Source: Micavibrio aeruginosavorus
GTDB taxonomy: Bacteria > Pseudomonadota > Alphaproteobacteria > Micavibrionales > Micavibrionaceae
Reading direction: 5' to 3'
Assembly (NCBI GenBank): GCA_003241285.1
Contig: QFOT01000065.1
Location: forward strand, 1 to 10,857
DNA length: 10,857 nucleotides
Shown here: positions 6,611 through 10,857 of the stretch, piece by piece
Position numbering within the stretch: position 1 is the stretch's first letter
Layout of the letters: every line of letters starts with the position of its first letter
Made by a program: the position numbers and the translations under genes
The notes under the pieces: model-generated
The model's input: the letters and a program-made list of their open reading frames with translations, nothing else
Databases searched by the model: none
What the model was told of the DNA's origin: nothing

Positions 6611-7048
6611 TCAGCTTCGGGAATTTTTCGCAACTGCGTCAAGAACACCATTTACCAGCTTGGCTTCAGACCCTGCATAAAATCCATGGGTGACGTTGAG
6701 GTAATCAGCAATGATGATTGGCGCATCTATATCTGTATGAGCCAATAACTCATAAATTCCGCACAGCAGGATAGCCTTCAAAAGACTGTCTATTTCAGAT
6801 GTTGCAAGTCGCATTTTCAGGATCTCGGAGAGCTCTTCAGAACGATTGCTGACACCAGACAGGATGCTTTTAAAAAGGTTTTCGTCCGGTGTAACCATTT
6901 CCCCATCTTCCAGATCCATGCCGACATTATGCTGGAGATATTCATTTACAAGGGAAATTGGTGATTTTTCGGTTTGCAAAGCCTGGTAAACGGCCTGAAC
7001 CGAAAATAACCTTGCCGAAGTCGAACGCGCTTTTTTTGAACCGGACAT
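6611..7048 (-). CDS. nusB: Transcription antitermination factor NusB
   Basis: NusB with NusE (S10) binds boxA RNA and prevents early termination in rRNA operons. The protein is 145 residues and all helical. It shows the family's N-terminal signature (STSARLFSVQAVYQ), the central LLKAILLCGIYELL helix, the basic-acidic region around IIIADYLNVTHGFYAGSEAKLVNGVLDAVAK, and a short end. I chose ATG 7046-7048 because AAAAGGG lies 9 bases upstream; the in-frame TTG at 7052-7054 is only 3 bases from that site. In many alphaproteobacteria nusB follows ribH in the same direction. Here the two are neighbours but divergent, with back-to-back promoters. fliL follows 124 bases downstream. Confidence 0.93.
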   Translation of the reverse strand: MSGSKKARSTSARLFSVQAVYQALQTEKSPISLVNEYLQHNVGMDLEDGEMVTPDENLFKSILSGVSNRSEELSEILKMRLATSEIDSLLKAILLCGIYELLAHTDIDAPIIIADYLNVTHGFYAGSEAKLVNGVLDAVAKNSRS

Positions 7049-7078
7049 TTTCAAGAACCCTTTTGTATAGCCATGTTC

Positions 7079-7106
7079 ATTACGATATCCGGTGAAGCTT
7101 CGTCAA
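7079..7106 (-). promoter_or_regulatory. Probable nusB promoter
   Basis: On the minus strand TTGACG (7101-7106, 5 of 6 to consensus) and CGTAAT (7079-7084, 4 of 6) are 16 bases apart. The predicted start is near 7072, about 24 bases before the nusB ATG and upstream of its ribosome binding site. The -35 box is two bases from that of the divergent ribH promoter. Confidence 0.45.
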
Positions 7107-7108
7107 GC

Positions 7109-7137
7109 TTGCTAAACGAAGGGCAGCTATCTATATT
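7109..7137 (+). promoter_or_regulatory. Promoter of the riboswitch-ribH-ribE unit
   Basis: TTGCTA (7109-7114) and TATATT (7132-7137, 5 of 6) are 17 bases apart. The predicted start near 7144 coincides with the first base of the P1 stem of the FMN riboswitch, which supports both calls. Confidence 0.65.
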
Positions 7138-7143
7138 ATCCAT

Positions 7144-7265
7144 GTTCTCAGGGCGGGGCGTAATTCCCCACCGGCGGTATAGCCCGCGAGCGGCTCTTCT
7201 ATAAGAGTGTCAGCAGATCTGGTGTAACTCCAGAGCCGACAGTTAAAGTCTGGATGAAAGAGAGC
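7144..7265 (+). promoter_or_regulatory. FMN riboswitch (RFN element) aptamer
   Basis: The aptamer carries the conserved RFN blocks in order: AGGGCGGGGCGTAATTCCCC, ACCGGCGGTAT, GCCCGCGAGC, AGCAGATCTGGTGTAACTCC, AGAGCCGACAGTTAAAGTC and TGGATGAAAGAGAG. The outer P1 helix pairs GTTCTC (7144-7149) with GAGAGC (7260-7265). It binds flavin mononucleotide and lowers expression of the following riboflavin genes. The match is strong at nearly every conserved block; the variable stem (about 7190-7212) is short. Confidence 0.96.
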
Positions 7266-7316
7266 AGGATAAATTCACGTTTGCATGTGATATGCGGACG
7301 CGCGTTCATTTTGTGA

Positions 7317-7343
7317 TGCCCTGATTTGATAATTGAAAGGGTA
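7317..7343 (+). promoter_or_regulatory. Sequestor hairpin over the ribH ribosome binding site
   Basis: TGCCCT (7317-7322) can pair with AGGGTA (7338-7343, one G-U pair), hiding the ribH Shine-Dalgarno GAAAGGG. GCCCTGA (7318-7324) is also exactly complementary to TCAGGGC (7148-7154) in the aptamer's 5' side. Without FMN the long-range pair would free the ribosome site; with FMN the aptamer locks TCAGGGC away and the hairpin forms. This matches the translational control known for Gram-negative FMN riboswitches such as E. coli ribB, which has the same GCCCTGA element. No T-run suggests transcription termination. Confidence 0.65.
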
Positions 7344-7350
7344 ATTGAAA

Positions 7351-7818
7351 ATGACTAAAGACCGTATCGCATTCATTCAATCAAGCTGGCACGCCGATAT
7401 TATAGGGCAAGGCCGCGAGAGCTTTATCGCAGACCTCGAAAAGGCCGGGTTTCCTAAAAACAATATAGATATTTATGAAGTGCCCGGCGGACTTGAAATT
7501 CCGCTGCAGGCGCAATTACTTGCTAAAAGCGGACGCTATACGCTGATTGCTTGCGGTGGCTTTATCGTTGATGGCGGCATTTACCGTCATGAATTTGTAA
7601 CAACGGCCGTAATCGATGGCATCATGCGCGTTAGCCTCGACACGGAAGTTCCTGTCTTATCTATGATCCTTACTCCTAAGAATTTCCACGAACACGAAGA
7701 ACATCACAATTATTTCTTTAATCACTTTACGAAAAAAGGCCAAGAACTCGCTGCCGCTGCGTTAGTGACATTGGAGAATATGAGACAGCTCAAACAATCT
7801 AGCGCTAAAGCCGCATAA
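7351..7818 (+). CDS. ribH: 6,7-dimethyl-8-ribityllumazine synthase, RibH2 type
   Basis: Condenses 5-amino-6-ribitylamino-uracil with dihydroxybutanone phosphate to make the direct precursor of riboflavin. The 155 residues match the RibH2 (type II) class known from Brucella and Mesorhizobium, which forms decamers: SSWHADI (11-17), VPGGLEIP (44-51), and GGFIVDGGIYRHEFVTTAVIDGIM with His80 in the catalytic position. The late FHEHEEHH stretch is also typical of that class. ATG 7351 is preferred because GAAAGGG lies 9 bases upstream; the in-frame TTG at 7345 is too close to it. The gene sits directly under the FMN riboswitch, is followed by ribE, and is divergent from nusB. In other species RibH2 is often a second paralogue; whether a RibH1 exists cannot be seen here. 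Confidence 0.93.
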   Translation: MTKDRIAFIQSSWHADIIGQGRESFIADLEKAGFPKNNIDIYEVPGGLEIPLQAQLLAKSGRYTLIACGGFIVDGGIYRHEFVTTAVIDGIMRVSLDTEVPVLSMILTPKNFHEHEEHHNYFFNHFTKKGQELAAAALVTLENMRQLKQSSAKAA

Positions 7819-7829
7819 TCACTACGTGC

Positions 7830-7892
7830 TTTCCCCGCGAAAGCGGGGATCTGACGGAAATTTTATTTTAGATCCCCGCTTTCGCGGGGAAA
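7830..7892. repeat. Perfect 23-bp inverted repeat between ribH and ribE (REPIN-like)
   Basis: The arms at 7830-7852 and 7870-7892 are exact reverse complements over 23 bases, with a 17-base AT-rich spacer. Each arm is itself a palindrome: CCCCGC-GAAA-GCGGGG on the left, CCCCGC-TTTC-GCGGGG on the right. The RNA can fold as two hairpins (the left with a stable GAAA tetraloop) or as one long hairpin. Two inverted REP-like palindromes form the layout of a REPIN, a dispersed non-autonomous element. Similar CCCGCGAAAGCGGG-type repeats are widespread in proteobacteria. It begins 12 bases after the ribH stop and ends 24 bases before ribE. No T-run follows either arm, so it is not a classic terminator, but it could lower ribE expression or protect the ribH part of the mRNA. 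Confidence 0.85.
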
Positions 7893-7916
7893 ACAGAACT
7901 TTCTAGGAACTGAAGA

Positions 7917-8501
7917 ATGTTTACAGGAATAATAATAGGCAAAGGCAAAATTCTGTCTGTCACCGCACAAGAAACAGACAGGATTTTTAAAATTCGAACA
8001 CCATTTGACATGACATCTGTTGATATTGGCGCATCCATCGCCTGCTCCGGCTGCTGCCTGACAGTAACGGAAAAAGGTCCAGACTGGTTTACTGTCTATG
8101 TATCGGGAGAAACCTTGTCGAAAACAAATCTGGGTGAGTGGGTTGAAGGCACAGAGATAAATCTGGAACGATCTCTTAGGCTGGGAGATGAAATGGGCGG
8201 CCATATCGTTAGCGGTCATGTCGATGGACTGGCGATAGTCAAATCCATCGAGACCGAAGGCGAGTCATGGCGATTTAAAATCGAAACGCCGAGAGAATTG
8301 GAAAAATTTGTTGCTGCCAAAGGATCGGTCGCGCTGGATGGCACCTCCCTCACCGTCAATCATGTTGAAGGAAATGTTTTTGACATCAATATTATTCCGC
8401 ATACTTTGGCAGTGACGACTCTCGGCCAACGTAAGGTCGGCGATAAGCTGAATATGGAGTTCGATATGCTGGCGCGGTATGTGGCGAGGATGATGGATTA
8501 A
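7917..8501 (+). CDS. ribE: Riboflavin synthase, alpha subunit
   Basis: Dismutates two molecules of the RibH product into riboflavin and the pyrimidine substrate of RibH. It has two lumazine-binding barrels. The N-terminal one (about 1-88) has MFTGII and IACSGCCLTV; the C-terminal one (about 96-184) has GGHIVSGHVDG and VALDGTSLTVN. The end NIIPHTLAVTTLG...FDMLARY is typical of the trimer-forming helix region. Length (194) is normal, if slightly short. AGGAA lies 7 bases before the ATG. It follows ribH by 98 bases, mostly taken up by the REPIN-like repeat, and is probably cotranscribed under the FMN riboswitch. The stop lies two bases from the convergent nrdR stop. ribD and ribBA, often clustered with it, are not in the window. 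Confidence 0.97.
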   Translation: MFTGIIIGKGKILSVTAQETDRIFKIRTPFDMTSVDIGASIACSGCCLTVTEKGPDWFTVYVSGETLSKTNLGEWVEGTEINLERSLRLGDEMGGHIVSGHVDGLAIVKSIETEGESWRFKIETPRELEKFVAAKGSVALDGTSLTVNHVEGNVFDINIIPHTLAVTTLGQRKVGDKLNMEFDMLARYVARMMD

Positions 8502-8503
8502 GT

Positions 8504-8986
8504 CTATTCCGCAGCAGTTTCGCCGCGCTTGATTTGTAATTCGCTTAAATCCTTGATGAATGTTTTAAAATCATCTGCCTTGCTGAAGTCTTTATATACC
8601 GAGGCATACCGGATATAGCCTACATTATCGAGCTGAATCAGCGCGCGCATAACTAGCTCACCGATTTGCTCAGTCGTGATTTCGCTTTCGCCGCTAGTCT
8701 CTAACTGACGAACAATAGAGTTTACTGATTTTTCTATCTGTTCGGGACCCACCGGGCGTTTACGCAAAGCAACTTCCATAGAACGCGTGACTTTATCACG
8801 GTCAAACATTTGCTTGCGCCCACCCGCTTTTACAACAGTCAGATCGCGAAGCTGGATACGCTCGAATGTCGTGAAACGCGCGCCGCAATCCGGGCAGGCC
8901 CGACGACGACGGATCGACGTCCCGTCCTCGGTCGGACGGGAGTCTTTTACTTGAGTTTCCTCGAATGAACAGAACGGGCAGTGCAT
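8504..8986 (-). CDS. nrdR: Transcriptional repressor NrdR
   Basis: Represses ribonucleotide reductase genes in response to (d)ATP levels. The 160 residues show the N-terminal zinc ribbon with Cys3, Cys6, Cys31 and Cys34 (CPFC...CPDC), the adjacent basic run IRRRRACPDC, RFTTFERI, and an ATP-cone domain (about 49-139) with VVKAGGRKQMFDRDKV and the conserved NVGYIRYASVYKDF (126-139). All zinc ligands are intact and the length is normal. Its ATG overlaps the glyA stop by one base (TAATG), so translation is likely coupled to glyA; a glyA-nrdR order is common in alphaproteobacteria. No nrd target genes are in the window. Confidence 0.96.
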   Translation of the reverse strand: MHCPFCSFEETQVKDSRPTEDGTSIRRRRACPDCGARFTTFERIQLRDLTVVKAGGRKQMFDRDKVTRSMEVALRKRPVGPEQIEKSVNSIVRQLETSGESEITTEQIGELVMRALIQLDNVGYIRYASVYKDFSKADDFKTFIKDLSELQIKRGETAAE

Positions 8987-10305
8987 TAGCCGCTGATCGC
9001 ATCTGCATAGATAGGGAATTTATCGCACAGCGTTTTCACTTTCGCGCGAACGGCTTTTTCGACCGCAGCATTTCCTTCTTCCCCATTGGCGGCTAAGCCG
9101 TCGACAACTTCCAAAATCAGCTTACCGATTTCTTTCCATTCCGCTGCACCGAAACCGCGCGTGGTTCCGGCAGGCGTTCCCAGACGGATACCGGATGTTA
9201 CCATCGGCGGCGCCGGATCGTATGGAACCGCGTTTTTGTTACAGGTAATCCCTGCATGTTCCAGGGCCAGATCGACCACTTTGCCGGTCAGGTTTTTGGG
9301 GCGGAGATCAACGAGAACGATGTGAGAATCCGTCCCGCCGGAAACGATATCAAGGCCCCCATCAATTAAAGTCTGTGCAAGAATTTTTGCGTTGGAAACT
9401 ATATCCGCCGCATATTGTTTGAATTCCGGTTTGGAAGCCTCAAGAAAACAAACCGCTTTACCGGCAATCACATGCTCCAAAGGACCGCCCTGAATGCCCG
9501 GAAAGATGGCAGAGTTGATTTTCTTTGCAATGGCTTCATCATTGGTCATGATCATTCCGCCGCGAGGGCCGCGCAGTGTTTTATGCGTTGTCGTTGTCGC
9601 AACATGAGCATGCGGAAATGCCGATGGATAGGAACCGCCGGCAATTAAGCCTGCGTAGTGCGCAATATCGGCAAACAATAAAGCACCGACTTTATCGGCA
9701 ATCTCACGGAATTTTTTGAAATCGATAACACGTGGATAGGCTGACGCGCCGCAGACAATCATCTTTGGCTTGTGCTCTATCGCCAATGCTTCGACTTCTG
9801 CGTAATCTATCAGGCCGTCTTCTTTCTTTACGCCGTATTGAATGGCCTTGAACCATTTACCGGATTGGTTAGGTGCCGCACCATGTGTCAAGTGACCGCC
9901 GGAAGCGAGTGACATACCAAGGATTGTGTCACCCGGCTGAAGCAGCGCCATAAATACACCTTGGTTAGCCTGTGAACCGGAATTAGGCTGTACGTTGGCA
10001 AACTCACAACCGAAGAGTTGTTTCGCACGATCTATCGCCAGCTGTTCCGTCTGATCGACGAATTCACAACCTTGATAGTAACGCTTGCCCGGATAACCCT
10101 CAGCATATTTGTTGGTCAAAACAGAACCTTGCGCCTGTAAAACGGCGTAGGAAACGATATTCTCTGACGCGATCAATTCGATCTGATCCTGCTGACGTTT
10201 GAATTCGCCCTGCATGGATTTGAAAACTTCTGGATCAACTTGAGATAATGGAGCAGAAAAATATGGATTAGTCATTTCGGTTTCTTTCTTCAGTGCTTGC
10301 GACAT
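8986..10305 (-). CDS. glyA: Serine hydroxymethyltransferase
   Basis: A PLP enzyme that interconverts serine and glycine while loading a one-carbon unit on tetrahydrofolate; it is the main one-carbon source and balances the serine pool used by CysE. The 439 residues include the early LIASENIVS (44-52), KYAEGYPGKRYYQGCEFVD (66-84), GGHLTHG (136-142), the PLP-contacting Asp213 in ADIAHYAG, the PLP lysine Lys242 in TTTTHKTLRGPRGG, and SGIRLGTPAGTTRG (371-384). The ATG at 10303-10305 has GAAGGGA 7 bases upstream, which favours it over the internal ATG at residue 11. It sits 14 bases after the stop of a truncated rpiA-like remnant and is coupled to nrdR downstream. Confidence 0.97.
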   Translation of the reverse strand: MSQALKKETEMTNPYFSAPLSQVDPEVFKSMQGEFKRQQDQIELIASENIVSYAVLQAQGSVLTNKYAEGYPGKRYYQGCEFVDQTEQLAIDRAKQLFGCEFANVQPNSGSQANQGVFMALLQPGDTILGMSLASGGHLTHGAAPNQSGKWFKAIQYGVKKEDGLIDYAEVEALAIEHKPKMIVCGASAYPRVIDFKKFREIADKVGALLFADIAHYAGLIAGGSYPSAFPHAHVATTTTHKTLRGPRGGMIMTNDEAIAKKINSAIFPGIQGGPLEHVIAGKAVCFLEASKPEFKQYAADIVSNAKILAQTLIDGGLDIVSGGTDSHIVLVDLRPKNLTGKVVDLALEHAGITCNKNAVPYDPAPPMVTSGIRLGTPAGTTRGFGAAEWKEIGKLILEVVDGLAANGEEGNAAVEKAVRAKVKTLCDKFPIYADAISG

Positions 10306-10319
10306 TATGCGTTCCCTTC

Positions 10320-10421
10320 TCAGCTAGTTAAAATTTCCGGTTTATAGCCCCAGAACAAGCCGCTTTCGATAACGCCTGTAATAGACTTAATATCTTTTTC
10401 AAGGCTTTCGCCGATGTGAAG
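10320..10421 (-). pseudogene. C-terminal remnant resembling ribose-5-phosphate isomerase A
   Basis: 33 codons and a TGA, read leftward into glyA. The peptide begins LHIGESLEKDI and contains GVIESGLFWGYKP. This fits the end of RpiA, where a strand with LHxG, an L-x-x-x-I-x-x-I helix and GVVExGLF occur in that order. An in-frame TAA sits at 10422-10424, just before LHIG, no frame upstream continues the protein, and the DNA becomes strongly AT-rich there, so the gene is cut. The stop is only 14 bases from the glyA ATG, the spacing of genes in one operon, so this was probably the upstream partner of glyA. Identity rests on about 30 residues. Confidence 0.55.
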
Positions 10422-10475
10422 TTACTCATCACCTGAAGAGGTTCCTAGTATTTAATTTTCATGTAATCTCACGTT

Positions 10476-10504
10476 ATTATAAAAAACGAGAACTTTCTTT
10501 GCAA
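10476..10504 (-). promoter_or_regulatory. Promoter facing glyA-nrdR
   Basis: On the minus strand TTGCAA (10499-10504, 4 of 6) and a perfect TATAAT (10476-10481) are 17 bases apart, the ideal spacing. Transcription would start near 10469 and run through the rpiA-like remnant into glyA, giving a leader of about 165 bases. It lies in the AT-rich segment beyond the breakpoint. Confidence 0.6.
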
Positions 10505-10828
10505 TGAGGTGTTTAAAGACTCAGAGATAATAACAGTTCTCTCAGGTAATGACAATCTATAAAGCAAATTTTTTTTAGATTTAGAAGAATATCTGTACAT
10601 TTAAATAGAGTTTTATCCATTAAACATAACAGGGAAAACTTGTAACCATGTGAAATACAGGAAGAAGTTGCAGGCTGACAATTGAAAAATAATATTAATT
10701 TTAATACCGCGGGGAATTCCCTCGTTTAAGGTCAATCACTTGGCTTTTGACTCGTTCTGTTCGTAATCAACTGCCATTTCCTAATTATCTTCAAAAACTT
10801 CTATTGAAAACCAAAAGGAGGCACTCAT

Positions 10829-10857
10829 TTGTATATAAACACTAAAACTTTCGTGAT
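10829..10857 (+). CDS. Possible start of a gene running off the right edge
   Basis: AAAGGAGG (10814-10821), a near-perfect ribosome binding site and the strongest in the window, lies 7 bases before a TTG at 10829-10831. The frame from it is open for nine codons to the end (YINTKTFV after the start residue). The other two + frames hit stops at once. Only nine codons are visible, so the product cannot be named. Confidence 0.35.

Larger units (their letters stand above)
10422..10857. other. AT-rich region without a clear complete gene
   Basis: About 430 bases, visibly richer in A and T than the rest of the window, with stop codons in all frames apart from short openings. It holds the minus-strand promoter described next, a perfect palindrome GGGAATTCCC (10712-10721), a 7-bp inverted repeat GAGAACT/AGTTCTC (10488-10494 and 10535-10541), and near the right edge a strong ribosome binding site. 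It begins exactly where the rpiA-like remnant stops. I see no tRNA, transposase or rRNA in it. Confidence 0.6.

Noticed and set aside
7830..7892. The double palindrome as a CRISPR array or rho-independent terminator
   Set aside because: There are only two inverted arms, with no direct-repeat spacing, and no T-run follows either arm.
7863..8219. A 118-codon minus frame opposite ribE whose C-terminus is translated from the repeat
   Set aside because: It overlaps ribE in antisense; the FPRESGDL end is the typical translation of REP-like repeats, not a gene.
10735..10857. Short minus-strand frames at the right edge (one open for about 24 codons, another starting MAVDYEQNESK)
   Set aside because: Both stop quickly, lack a ribosome site or family signal, and overlap the better-supported + strand start.

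Overview
The window looks like a chromosomal segment from an alphaproteobacterium. Support comes from the Rhodospirillum-type H+-pyrophosphatase, a RibH2-type lumazine synthase under an FMN riboswitch, an alphaproteobacterial-style FliL and a glyA-nrdR pair. The order and genus cannot be fixed from sequence alone. Most of the window is compact housekeeping DNA. Several genes overlap by one base (TAATG) and two convergent pairs end within 0-2 bases of each other. The genetic code is standard.

Layout: 1-218 is the 3' end of an unrecognised + strand gene, ending back to back with rlmD. On the minus strand, cysE (serine O-acetyltransferase) and rlmD (m5U rRNA methyltransferase) overlap. Next is cysK (O-acetylserine sulfhydrylase), which with CysE covers serine to cysteine. 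The gap between cysE and cysK may hold a 41-codon + strand gene. Upstream of cysK are two consecutive small genes for membrane-anchored or exported proteins of 57 and 81 residues. They have their own promoter, packed against the terminator of hppA.

From 3825 to 7048 the minus strand carries hppA (pyrophosphate-driven proton pump), fliL (flagellar basal-body-associated protein) and nusB (antitermination factor). Near 7100, back-to-back promoters drive nusB leftward and an FMN riboswitch-ribH2-ribE unit rightward. That unit makes the last two enzymes of riboflavin synthesis. The riboswitch shows a complete sequestor/anti-sequestor pairing around the ribH ribosome binding site. A perfect 23-bp inverted repeat, REPIN-like, separates ribH from ribE. 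ribE converges on nrdR, which overlaps glyA.

Upstream of glyA a 33-codon remnant resembles the C-terminus of RpiA. It stops abruptly at about 10421. The last ~430 bases are strongly AT-rich and hold no clear complete gene. They do contain a good minus-strand promoter (TTGCAA-17-TATAAT) facing glyA, and at the very edge a strong ribosome binding site before a possible TTG-started gene. This junction looks like a rearrangement or insertion breakpoint, or an assembly join.

I see no defence system, CRISPR array, transposase or tRNA. The least explained items are the small-protein pair upstream of cysK, the REPIN-like element inside the riboflavin unit and the breakpoint upstream of glyA.
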